Shown one piece after another: positions 24,396 to 31,847 of a stretch of 59,175 bases of DNA; position 1 is the first letter of the stretch; the number at the start of each line of letters is the position of its first letter. The notes under the pieces were generated by a model, which searched no databases, was not told the origin of the DNA, and saw nothing but the letters and a program-made list of their open reading frames with translations. The stretch spans positions 1-59,175 of the forward strand of contig JANWKE010000137.1 of the NCBI GenBank assembly GCA_025451535.1, read 5' to 3'. This DNA is from Verrucomicrobiia bacterium (GTDB lineage Bacteria > Verrucomicrobiota > Verrucomicrobiia > Limisphaerales > UBA11358). The position numbers and the translations under genes are program-made.

Positions 24396-26552
24396 TCAGG
24401 TTTGCAGGACGGGACGTACTTTGGCCGTGCCTTTGATGAATTGTTTCGCCTCATCCAAACAGGTACGCACCGCTTCGGCCAGCGTTTCAACACTGAAGGG
24501 TTTGGCGAGAAACCGGATGTTTTTGGCGGCACCAGAACCGAGGCCGTTGACATCGGCGCTGTGACCGCTCATGTAAATGGCCTTCAAGCCCGGCTTTTCG
24601 GCCTGTAAGGTACTGGCCAGTTTCCAGCCGGAAACGCCGTCCGGCATGACCAGGTCGGTCAGCAGCAGGTCGATCTGATCCAGGCGGGCAGACCAGGCAC
24701 GGAGGGCTTTGGCCCCGGAACATTCCGCAAAAACCCGGTAGCCGAGCTGTTGCAGGGAGAGACAAAACAGTTCGCGCAAAGTCGCCTCATCCTCCACGAT
24801 AAGAATGGTTTCGCCGCCACCGCGCGCCGGCCGGGCGGGCGGCGATAATTCGACGGGGACAACCGGGAGCGAAGAAGCCGGGAAAAAGACTTTGAATGAA
24901 GTGCCTTTACCCACGCGACTTGAGACCTCAATCCAGCCTTCATGCTGTTTGACGATGCCATAAACGCTGGCCAGTCCCAGTCCCGTCCCTTTACCGACAT
25001 CCTTGGTCGTAAAAAACGGCTCAAAGAGGCGGGACATGTGCTCAGGGGCGATGCCGCAACCCGTGTCGGTGACGGACAAACAAACATGGGGACCGGGCCG
25101 GGCTTCGGGGTGCTGGCGGACATGCGTGCTGTCAACGTCGCATAACGATGTGGATAGGGTGAGCTGGCCGCCGCGGGGCATGGCATCCCGCGCGTTGGCC
25201 GCGAGGTTAATCAGGATCTGCTCCAGCATGTTCGGGTCGGCTGTGATGGAGGCAGTGCCGGACAGGCATTGTGTTTTCAGCGCGATGCTTTCCCCGACCA
25301 GTTGTTGCAGCATGTGGCCCGTGTCACCCACGACTCCATTGAGGTCAAGCGATCTGGGTTGGAAAAGCTGGCGCCGGCTGAACGCGAGCACTTGCCGGGT
25401 GAGCAGGGCGGCGCGATCCGTGGCCTTGCCGATCGCGGTCAGGCCGGGCGCACGTTTTTCAGCCGGGCAGTTCTCGTCCAGCAACACACAAACATAGCCT
25501 TTGATGATGGTAAGCAGATTGTTGAAATCGTGCGCCACGCCGCCGGCCAGCTGACCGAACGCTTCCATCTTTTGCGATTGGCGAAGCTGTTCTTCAAGCT
25601 GTTTGCGCTCGGTGATGTCGGTCCAGCAACCGATGATTTCAACCGGCTGCTGCGCCTCGTCGCGCAACAATTGAAAGTCGTCGCGTACCCAGCGGACGGT
25701 GTTGTCTGCGCGGCGGATGCGGTATTGCAGGCTCGCATGATTTCGCGCGAGCAACGCCGGCAGGCTGTCGGATACGATGGAACGGTCCGACTCCTCAACG
25801 CAATTGCCTTCCGGCGTTTGCTGATACCAATCCTGGATTTTGCGACCGGTAAAATTTGCGAAATTGTCGCTGATCCATGACGGGATCAGGCGGCCGGCGT
25901 CGAATTTAAGTGAATACAGAACCGCCGGGCTTTTGGAAAGGAAATGCCTGAGTTTTTCCTGCGCCTCGCGCAATTGTTTGTTGGAGGTTTGCAGTTCCTG
26001 CGTGCGCTCGCCGATGGCAGACTCCAGGTCATGGACTTTCAGCCGCGTTTGTTGCAGCAGACTCCATTTTTTCACCAGCGCGTTGGCCAATTGCAGCACT
26101 TCGATGGCGTCAAAAGGTTTTTTGAGAATGACCATCTGGTCCGTGGCACCGATCCGGGCACACAGCTCTTTCCAGGAATAATCCGAATAAGCGGTGCAGA
26201 GGATGATCTGCAGGTCGGGATCGACCCGCCAGAGTTGGACAATGGTTTCAATACCATCCCAACCCGGTGGCATCCGCACGTCCACGAACGCCATCGCAAA
26301 GGGGCGGCCGGCCTTGACGGCGGCCCGTACCGTTGCCAGCGCCTCCTCGCCCTGGAAAGCAGAAGCCAGTTCAAAATCCTGTTCCTCTCCGCTCCCAACC
26401 TCTGACGCCCCGAACAGGCTGGCTTCGGCGCTTTCCAGGTCGTTTCCGGCCGGATTGGATCGCACCAGGATTTTTTTGAAATCATCGTGTATCGCCGGAC
26501 TGTCGTCCACGATCAGAATACGGCGATTGTGATCCGCGGATTCAACTTTCAT
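24396..26552 (-). CDS. Hybrid histidine kinase: REC-PAS-HisKA-HATPase-REC
   Basis: 718 aa, cytoplasmic. Residues about 10-170 are a receiver (LIVDDSPAIHDDF, phosphoacceptor Asp in FVDVRMPPGWDG, Lys in ILKKPFDA). A coiled coil (about 175-215) leads to a PAS domain (about 215-340, ending CWTDITERKQLEEQL). The HisKA box is GQLAGGVAHDFNNLLTIIKG (His near 362), followed by an HATPase with NLAANARDAMPRGG, VTDTGCGI and FEPFFTTKDVGKGTGLGLAS. Residues about 590-705 are a second receiver (LIVEDEATLRELF, Asp in LLTDLVMPDG, Lys in LAKPFS). The start overlaps the end of the upstream kinase gene by 11 bp, so translation is coupled. The two kinases probably form one phosphorelay; the final regulator is not in the window. 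Confidence 0.93.
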   Translation of the reverse strand: MKVESADHNRRILIVDDSPAIHDDFKKILVRSNPAGNDLESAEASLFGASEVGSGEEQDFELASAFQGEEALATVRAAVKAGRPFAMAFVDVRMPPGWDGIETIVQLWRVDPDLQIILCTAYSDYSWKELCARIGATDQMVILKKPFDAIEVLQLANALVKKWSLLQQTRLKVHDLESAIGERTQELQTSNKQLREAQEKLRHFLSKSPAVLYSLKFDAGRLIPSWISDNFANFTGRKIQDWYQQTPEGNCVEESDRSIVSDSLPALLARNHASLQYRIRRADNTVRWVRDDFQLLRDEAQQPVEIIGCWTDITERKQLEEQLRQSQKMEAFGQLAGGVAHDFNNLLTIIKGYVCVLLDENCPAEKRAPGLTAIGKATDRAALLTRQVLAFSRRQLFQPRSLDLNGVVGDTGHMLQQLVGESIALKTQCLSGTASITADPNMLEQILINLAANARDAMPRGGQLTLSTSLCDVDSTHVRQHPEARPGPHVCLSVTDTGCGIAPEHMSRLFEPFFTTKDVGKGTGLGLASVYGIVKQHEGWIEVSSRVGKGTSFKVFFPASSLPVVPVELSPPARPARGGGETILIVEDEATLRELFCLSLQQLGYRVFAECSGAKALRAWSARLDQIDLLLTDLVMPDGVSGWKLASTLQAEKPGLKAIYMSGHSADVNGLGSGAAKNIRFLAKPFSVETLAEAVRTCLDEAKQFIKGTAKVRPVLQT

Positions 26553-27837
26553 AAGTCTGGTGCCGGGGTTTCAATGGCAATTCAAGGGTGAAGGTGGAGC
26601 CTTTGTCCGGTCCGTCGCTGTGCGCGAGCAGGGCACCGCCCAGTTCCCTGGCGGCCAGGGCGCCGCTGTGCAGCCCAAAACCGTGTCCGCCTTTTTTCCG
26701 CGTGGTGAATCCGTGATTGAAGATTTTTTTGATGTTTTCGGCGGAGATGCCGACGCCGTTGTCGCCGACGGCAACGCGGATGCGGTCGTCGCCGTTGGAC
26801 ACCCGCACGGTCACCAGCCGTTTTTCCCGGCCGGAATCCATGCAGGCATGTTTGGCATTGGAGGTCAGGTTGAGCAGGATTTGCAGCACTTTATGCTTGT
26901 CCACGGAGATTTCCGGCAGGTTGGGTTGGTATTCGCGCTGGATATTGACTCCGTGTTCCTCCAGATCAGCTTTGTGGATGCGCAACAAATCCTCGACCAG
27001 ATCGATGACCCGGACTTTTTCCGCCACGCCGGAGACCCTGCCATAGTCCTGTTGGGTTGCCACGATTTGCTTGATGTGTTCGATCTTGGTCTTGACGAAA
27101 TCCATTTCCTGCAACAACAGGCCCTGTTCGTTGGACAGATATTTCCCGAGTTGCATGAGAAAATTCGGCAACTGTTTTCCCCGGGAATCGTTCGTGATAA
27201 AATTCCCCAAATCGGAACTGTTTTGCTGCAGGAGCCGGACGGCGTCATTCAGACGGTTGATCTTGAGTTCCTGCAAATGGCTGGCCACGAGGTTGGCGGA
27301 GACATTCACGCTATTCAGCACATTGCCGACGTTATGGAGTACACCGGTGGCCACATCGGACATGCCGGCCTGTCGGGACACAATCAGCATTTCCTTGTGG
27401 GTCTTCTCCGCCTCCCGCTGCATCCGTGTCCGTTCCTCCACTTCGGCCTTGAGGCGTTCGGCCGTCTGCCGCAGTTCGCCGTTCACCTTGGTCAGTTCCG
27501 CCGTCTGCTCCCGGATTCGGGTTTCGAGTTCCAACCGGGCCTCCTCGCGGACAGATTCCGCCCGCAGACGTTCCCGCAAGAGGACCTCCAGTTGCAACAT
27601 GCCGGCGAGCAACATCAAGGCGATCACGCTGAAAATGATGTCGACCTTGACGCCGAACTGGAAGCTGGTCTGGAAAAGAAACACACGCAGCAACGCCAAC
27701 ACGGAAAAGGCACAAACGAGCGACCAACCCACGCGCGCCGCGCCGAAGCGACGGGTCAGCCACAACCCGTAACCGAGCACCGCACATTGCAGAAACCCGG
27801 ACATCAGGTTGATGACGGAGCCATAGTTCATGGCCAT
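26542..27837 (-). CDS. Membrane sensor histidine kinase
   Basis: 431 aa. The N-terminus has three or four transmembrane segments (about 8-95: FLQCAVLGYGLWL, VCAFSVLALLRVFLF, IIFSVIALMLLAGML), then a long coiled coil (about 95-165). The phosphoacceptor region is SDVATGVLHNVGNVLNSVNV with His near 178, a variant of the usual H-E motif in which the His is followed by Asn. The HATPase domain shows NLTSNAKHACMDSG, VGDNGVGI, FNHGFTTRKKGGHGFGLHSG and a G-x-G end. There is no extracytoplasmic loop large enough for ligand binding, so sensing is likely in the membrane. It overlaps the downstream hybrid kinase gene by 11 bp. The leader is the long 27838-28351 gap. Confidence 0.9.
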   Translation of the reverse strand: MAMNYGSVINLMSGFLQCAVLGYGLWLTRRFGAARVGWSLVCAFSVLALLRVFLFQTSFQFGVKVDIIFSVIALMLLAGMLQLEVLLRERLRAESVREEARLELETRIREQTAELTKVNGELRQTAERLKAEVEERTRMQREAEKTHKEMLIVSRQAGMSDVATGVLHNVGNVLNSVNVSANLVASHLQELKINRLNDAVRLLQQNSSDLGNFITNDSRGKQLPNFLMQLGKYLSNEQGLLLQEMDFVKTKIEHIKQIVATQQDYGRVSGVAEKVRVIDLVEDLLRIHKADLEEHGVNIQREYQPNLPEISVDKHKVLQILLNLTSNAKHACMDSGREKRLVTVRVSNGDDRIRVAVGDNGVGISAENIKKIFNHGFTTRKKGGHGFGLHSGALAARELGGALLAHSDGPDKGSTFTLELPLKPRHQTYES

Positions 27838-28351
27838 TTATCAGCGAACGGGCTGAAGCCCATGACGGTGGCCAGGACAGCGTTGCGGATGCCAATGGCG
27901 ATCAAATCTCGACCCGGGCGTCGTGCCGGATTTGTGTCGTTTAAAGGGTCTAATTCCACAATCCATATGGGCAGTTTTAGCAGAACTTGTGCCGCCCGAA
28001 GGCAATAATTATCCTGCCGGACTGCAGAAAATCCTGAATCGGAAGCCCTTCTATCGGGCGGGCAGACGATGCAAGCCTTGATGCTTGCTTACCTGAAATC
28101 AGATATCGGGTTGCTTTATTATCAGAAGAGTTCCATCACGTCTTTTAATTCGAGGCTGTGGTGTCGGCAAAAAAAACACCGCTCCGGGCGGCAACGGAGT
28201 TTGTCCGGGTTTAACCGCCCTGGGGCGCGTCGACTTCAGCAGCCTTGTGCATGATTGCAGAAGAGTCCAAAAACTCATTCCGCCGGCCCGAAAACGGTCC
28301 CGGAACGGAACCTGACGCAATCTCGTGATGACGATTGCGTCTGTGAACCAT
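27838..28351. other. 514-bp intergenic region between sigma factor and kinase operon
   Basis: It contains the promoter region of the kinase pair and the downstream end of the sigma-factor operon. One terminator-like hairpin was found (28169-28191). No RNA gene or conserved open frame was recognised. Confidence 0.5.
28169..28191 (-). terminator. Possible Rho-independent terminator of the trxA-sigma operon
   Basis: On the minus strand CCGC and GCGG can pair around 5 nt, followed by eight T residues. It is 160 bp beyond the sigma-factor stop. The stem is only 4 bp, so this is a weak candidate. Confidence 0.3.
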
Positions 28352-29383
28352 TCACACCGCGACTGCCAGGGCGCCGTTTTCTTCTGCGGTGGGCCGGTCC
28401 CGCTCTTCCATCTTTGCCCGCAATTTCTTCAGCGCCTGGTCCTGAATCTGTCGGATGCGTTCGCGCGTCACGCCCAAATGCGCGCCCACTTCCTCCAGGG
28501 TTCTTTGAGTACCGTCATGCAATCCGAAACGCATGGCCAGAATCTTGTTTTCACGCTGATCCAGCGTGCCCAGAACTTCCCGCACCAATTGGGTGTCGGT
28601 TTCCTGAACAAGCCGGTCGAACGGCGCCGCGGCATTGGGATCCGCCACTATTTCAGCAACGCGCTCCGAGGCGTCGTCGCCAATCGGCGCATCCAGTGAA
28701 ACCGGTGCTTTGGACGCCTGGCGATATTGCCGGATGCGCCGGGGATCAAGGTCCAGTTCATGCGCCAGTTCTTCGTCGGTCGGGTCCCGATCAAAAGTTT
28801 CGCGCAACTTCACCTCGGCCCGTCGGATATGGGCCACTTTATCCACCACATGCACGGGCAGGCGGATGGTCTTGCCCTGATTGGCCAGCGCGCGCTTGAT
28901 GCTCTGCTTGATCCACCAGGAGGCATATGTGGAAAGCTTGGCTCCTTTCCGGGGGTCGAAGCGCTCGACGCCTTTCATCAAGCCGATATTGCCTTCGTTG
29001 ATGAGGTCAAGCAGCGGCAACCCCATGCCTTCATAGTCATGGGCAATTTTCACCACCAGCCGCAGGTTGGCCTTGATCATCTGCTCACGCGCCCGTTTGT
29101 CACCCCGTCGGATCCGTTTCGCGAGCACGATTTCTTCGGCCGGGGTAAGCAGTTTTACCTGGCCGATTTCGCGGAGATAAAGCTGCAGGACATCGCCATG
29201 CGGCAAATCCGATGACGCCGCTTCCGCGGGAGTCAATGCCTTGGCCGGCAGCGCAGGCTGGGGAAGCGTGGCCGCTCGGGTGAGCACCGGGTTATGGCCC
29301 AGCCGCGGCACGATCGCACGGGTGCCGCGTGACGCAGGCCGTGTGGTTCCGCGCCGGTTGGTTCGTTTATACGTTGTCTTCAT
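28352..29383 (-). CDS. RNA polymerase sigma-70 family factor (RpoD/RpoS-like, group 2)
   Basis: 343 aa. After a basic, Pro/Ala-rich N-terminus of about 60 residues with no region 1.1, region 1.2 reads DVLQLYLREIGQVKLLTPAE. Region 2 follows with NLRLVVKIAHDYEGMGLPLL, DLINEGNIGLMKGVERFDP and the -10-reading STYASWWIKQSIKRAL. Region 3 is present, and region 4 has TLEEVGAHLGVTRERIRQIQ for -35 recognition. The small size and missing region 1.1 point to an alternative (stress or stationary-phase type) sigma factor rather than the housekeeping one. It is 17 nt downstream of trxA and probably shares the Rrf2-controlled promoter at 30155-30182, which would tie its level to a redox or metal signal. Confidence 0.9.
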   Translation of the reverse strand: MKTTYKRTNRRGTTRPASRGTRAIVPRLGHNPVLTRAATLPQPALPAKALTPAEAASSDLPHGDVLQLYLREIGQVKLLTPAEEIVLAKRIRRGDKRAREQMIKANLRLVVKIAHDYEGMGLPLLDLINEGNIGLMKGVERFDPRKGAKLSTYASWWIKQSIKRALANQGKTIRLPVHVVDKVAHIRRAEVKLRETFDRDPTDEELAHELDLDPRRIRQYRQASKAPVSLDAPIGDDASERVAEIVADPNAAAPFDRLVQETDTQLVREVLGTLDQRENKILAMRFGLHDGTQRTLEEVGAHLGVTRERIRQIQDQALKKLRAKMEERDRPTAEENGALAVAV

Positions 29384-29399
29384 CTGTTTCTCCTGGTTC

Positions 29400-29732
29400 T
29401 CACGCCTTGACCGCCAGCCCTTTCAGGTTGGATAAAATCGTTTTCTTGCTCACAACCCCCACCGTTTGATTGCGCAATCCGCCATCAGCAAAGTAAAGCA
29501 AGGTCGGAATGGACCGGATGCCAAAGCGCGCGGCCAAAGCCGGATGGTCGTCCACATTGACCTTGGTGACCTTGACTCCGCTGTTTTGTTCGGCGGCAAT
29601 TTCCTCAAGCACGGGCGCGAGCATTTTGCATGGCCCGCACCACTCGGCCCAAAAATCCACCAGCACCGGCTGGCTGGATTTCAGGACTTCGGCCTCGAAA
29701 TTCGCCTCGTTGATTTCAATCGTCGCTTTCAT
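29400..29732 (-). CDS. trxA: Thioredoxin
   Basis: 110 aa. The active site is FWAEWCGPCKMLAPVLEEIA (W-C-G-P-C, Cys near 33 and 36), with the conserved cis-Pro segment RFGIRSIPTLLYF and a final Gly-rich turn. It is a cytoplasmic disulfide reductase; the thioredoxin reductase gene is not in the window. The gene lies between the small unknown protein (33 bp upstream) and the sigma factor (17 bp downstream), forming a three-gene unit behind the palindromic operator at 30135-30157. Co-regulation of a thioredoxin with a sigma factor by an Rrf2 protein suggests an oxidative or electrophile stress response. Confidence 0.95.
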   Translation of the reverse strand: MKATIEINEANFEAEVLKSSQPVLVDFWAEWCGPCKMLAPVLEEIAAEQNSGVKVTKVNVDDHPALAARFGIRSIPTLLYFADGGLRNQTVGVVSKKTILSNLKGLAVKA

Positions 29733-29765
29733 CTTTCAACTCCGGATTGATGGTTGTTTCAGTGT

Positions 29766-30113
29766 TTAGAAGGCGCCGGCCATCGGTCGACCTGGCGGCC
29801 CCAATCGCGCGCGGAGCCGCTGCAACGATTGCAACTTATCCCAGGCAACGACCGCTTGAACCTTCTCCGCAGCGAGAGCCGGGAAAACGAGATGCGGATA
29901 CATCGTTTGCCACGCCACCGCCTCGGCTTCATTGAGCGCCAGCCGGAGCAGGTGCTCATGCGCTTTGAGGGTTCGGCGTGATTCGTTGAAAATCATCTCC
30001 CGGGCCGCAGTAATCCGGGCCAGGACCTTCCGGCACGACGCCAGGCAATTGCTTTTGAAGGCGGCCATGCCTGGCTCAGGCTTCCCGCTATGATTTGCAT
30101 TGTTCCTTTTCAT
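29766..30113 (-). CDS. Small helical protein of unknown function, first gene of the trxA-sigma unit
   Basis: 115 aa with no signal peptide or membrane segment. The sequence is largely helical and basic, with two closely placed Cys in SNCLASCRKVLARITAAREM and a Trp/Met-rich centre (AEAVAWQTMYPHLVFPALAA). No family was recognised. The start at 30113 is preceded by a purine-rich GGACAGGAAG ribosome-binding region. It is the gene nearest to the palindromic operator and so the primary target of the Rrf2 regulator. The C-x3-C pair and the thioredoxin neighbour could indicate a redox substrate, but this is inference. Confidence 0.6.
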   Translation of the reverse strand: MKRNNANHSGKPEPGMAAFKSNCLASCRKVLARITAAREMIFNESRRTLKAHEHLLRLALNEAEAVAWQTMYPHLVFPALAAEKVQAVVAWDKLQSLQRLRARLGPPGRPMAGAF

Positions 30114-30134
30114 ATCTTCCTGTCCTTTCCACTA

Positions 30135-30157
30135 TATGTAACAGCTGCTGTTACATA
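30135..30157. promoter_or_regulatory. Palindromic operator, probably for the Rrf2 regulator
   Basis: Perfect 10-bp inverted repeat: TATGTAACAG, 3 nt, CTGTTACATA. It overlaps the -10 region of the leftward promoter and ends 22 nt before the start at 30113. A related site lies upstream of the Rrf2 gene itself (30639-30661). Confidence 0.7.
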
Positions 30158-30182
30158 GTCGTTCAAAAAAAGAGCATGTCAA
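30155..30182 (-). promoter_or_regulatory. Sigma-70-type promoter of the small protein-trxA-sigma unit
   Basis: On the minus strand TTGACA (30182-30177), 16-nt spacer, GACTAT (30160-30155). The -35 is a perfect consensus that overlaps the stop codon of the Rrf2 gene. The -10 runs into the palindrome at 30135-30157, so a bound repressor would block RNA polymerase. Confidence 0.55.
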
Positions 30183-30625
30183 ACGACTTTTTTTGGGGTG
30201 CAGGCGCCGGAGGCCTTCACCGCGGTGATCACATCCGCCAGACTGGTTTTCTCCAGGTCCTGTTCCATGGCTTTCCAGGCCGACGCAAAAATCCGGTCCA
30301 ACTCCTTGCGAATGCAATGCCCTACGGGGCAAGCGGTGTTGGGTTTTCGGGCTGGCGTACCGAAAGGTTCAGCTTCTTCAACTGCCCGATATACTTCAGC
30401 AAGATTAATGCGGCCGGGCGAACGATTCAATCGGGAACCGGACCCGGCCCCCTTGCAGGTGTCCACCAGTCTGGCTTGTTGCAGGGAGAGCAGGAGCCGC
30501 CGGATAATGACAGGGTTGGTATTGACGCTGCCGGCCAGAAAAGCCGAGGTGACCCGGTCGCCTTCCTTGTAAGCGAGGACGGCCAGCACGTGAACGGCCA
30601 TGGCAAAACGACAACTGCTTCTCAT
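30179..30625 (-). CDS. Rrf2 family transcriptional regulator
   Basis: 148 aa. The N-terminal winged helix (MRSSCRFAMAVHVLAVLAYK; VTSAFLAGSVNTNPVIIRRL; LLSLQQARLVDTCKGAGSGS) is the Rrf2/BadM DNA-binding domain, and the wing is followed by the typical dimer helix starting LAEVYRAVEEAEPF. Cys residues are at about 5, 58, 99, 104 and 142. C-P-V-G-H-C is a compact pair that could bind metal or sense thiol state, but the three-Cys cluster of Fe-S members (IscR, NsrR) is not clearly present. A near-match to the 30135 palindrome sits before its own start, so autorepression is likely. The downstream unit with trxA and a sigma factor is the probable target. Confidence 0.88.
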   Translation of the reverse strand: MRSSCRFAMAVHVLAVLAYKEGDRVTSAFLAGSVNTNPVIIRRLLLSLQQARLVDTCKGAGSGSRLNRSPGRINLAEVYRAVEEAEPFGTPARKPNTACPVGHCIRKELDRIFASAWKAMEQDLEKTSLADVITAVKASGACTPKKVV

Positions 30626-30638
30626 AACTTGCGATTAA

Positions 30639-30661
30639 TAAGTAACCGCAGAGATTACATC
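30639..30661. promoter_or_regulatory. Second operator copy upstream of the Rrf2 gene
   Basis: GTAAC...TTACAT arrangement that matches the 30135-30157 palindrome at 16 of 23 positions, including both GTAA/TTAC half-sites at the same spacing. On the minus strand a TTGACA (30667-30662) lies directly ahead of it, so the site falls just downstream of a likely -35. Confidence 0.6.
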
Positions 30662-30695
30662 TGTCAATGATAATTGTCGACCGCGCGCGGGCGGG

Positions 30696-31046
30696 TCAGG
30701 GAGTGGAAATCAATACTTTCAAAGCGGGCCTGGAAAAAACCGTGTCAAACTGTTCTTTGGCGTCGGACGGCAGTTTCCCGGCCTGGACCAGCCGTTCCGT
30801 GGTCTTCCGGTAAAAGGCGGTGTCGGTCATGGGCAGAGCCACGGGGGAAATCTTCGTACCCGACTGGCTGGCTTCCAGAAAACGGCAAAAACTCAGGATC
30901 GAATGGGCCTCGCCCGCGAGCGGCATCCGGCCCCGGGCCAAATCTTCCGCCAGCATTTGCGCCTCGCGTTTCACGACCGCGACAATCGCCTCGGCCGGCA
31001 TTCCGTCAATCATCCTCGAAAATGGATGGAATAGATGAATACCCAT
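30696..31046 (-). CDS. Conserved-looking small protein of unknown function
   Basis: 116 aa from the ATG at 31046; an internal ATG at 31013 (MIDGMPAEAIVAVVKREAQM) may be the real start. It is soluble and mostly helical with no signal peptide. No family was recognised. It lies between the Rrf2 gene and the Bat operon on the same strand but is separated from both (70 and 198 bp), so it may be monocistronic. Codon use resembles the neighbours, which supports it being a real gene. Confidence 0.5.
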   Translation of the reverse strand: MGIHLFHPFSRMIDGMPAEAIVAVVKREAQMLAEDLARGRMPLAGEAHSILSFCRFLEASQSGTKISPVALPMTDTAFYRKTTERLVQAGKLPSDAKEQFDTVFSRPALKVLISTP

Positions 31047-31244
31047 AAACTCTAATTTCGCTCATTAGAGCAGTAACCGTTCCCCGAACCTCTGTCAAGG
31101 GGCCGCCTGTGAATTGTCCCGGAAACTGGAGGTTTTGACGCCTTTGGCGTCGGGCCGCCCCCGAAATAGAAATGAAAATCCGGCACGAATTTTACCAGGG
31201 TGGAACGGCCGGAGCCAACGGGGCGAACCTCGACCGGGAACACG

Positions 31245-31847
31245 CTACCAATCTTTGATTGGGCGTTGATCGTTCGGGGGCGGGGTTTGCGGTTTCAATT
31301 GAAGGAACTGTTCGTCACCCTTTTGCGCATCCAACAATCGTTTCGCCGCTTCCGGGGTCATTTGCCCGGCGGCCAGCGGCTGGTCCGGTTGATCCGGGTT
31401 GCCCTGCCTTTCGGTACTTGGTTCCCCGTCAGACGCTTGCGGTTGCCTCTGATTTTGCGGTTTGGTGTTTTGTTGATCGGACTGGTTCTGTTCGTTCTGG
31501 TTTTGCGACTGCGAATTTGGTCGCGGGGATTTCTGATTCTGCTGGTTGTTCTGCGATGGCTTTGATTGCGATTGATTCGGCTGCGACTGCTGATTTTGGT
31601 TTTGTTGGGACTGGTTGTTCTGCGACTGCTGCTGGCTTTGTTGCTTCAACAGTTCATACAGCTTTTTGAGCTTCACATCCCCGGGATACTGTTTCAGCCC
31701 GGTTTCCACCGATTCCAGCGCCTGGGGGATGTTGTTGGAAATATAGGAGTGCGCGCCGCGGTTGAAAAAATCATCGGCGGATTGGGCGCGTGCTGCCTGC
31801 CCGGCCAGCAGCAGGCTAACGCTGAGGAGGAGTAATAATCGCATCAA
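31245..31847 (-). CDS. Exported TPR protein with Gln/Asn-rich tail, last gene of the Bat operon
   Basis: 200 aa. The signal peptide is at residues 2-21 (MRLLLLLSVSLLLAGQAARA). A short TPR-like unit follows (DDFFNRGAHSYISNNIPQAL ... QYPGDVKLKKLYELL). Residues about 68-150 are almost entirely Gln, Asn, Ser and Pro, an intrinsically disordered tract like those in BatC proteins. The end (MTPEAAKRLLDAQKGDEQFL) is helical and resembles the C-terminus of BatC/aerotolerance TPR proteins. The start overlaps the upstream VWA-TPR gene by 32 bp. It is probably periplasmic and works with the VWA proteins. Confidence 0.75.
   Translation of the reverse strand: MMRLLLLLSVSLLLAGQAARAQSADDFFNRGAHSYISNNIPQALESVETGLKQYPGDVKLKKLYELLKQQSQQQSQNNQSQQNQNQQSQPNQSQSKPSQNNQQNQKSPRPNSQSQNQNEQNQSDQQNTKPQNQRQPQASDGEPSTERQGNPDQPDQPLAAGQMTPEAAKRLLDAQKGDEQFLQLKPQTPPPNDQRPIKDW

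Noticed and set aside
26560-28008. 482-codon open frame on the plus strand across the sensor kinase gene
   Set aside because: It is antisense to a kinase with complete, well-ordered motifs. The peptide is His/Gln/Asp/Gly-rich with no family features, as expected from the complement of a GC-rich gene.
29766-30113. Plus-strand frames across the small protein upstream of trxA
   Set aside because: Ribosome-binding site, operator and operon direction all support the minus-strand gene.
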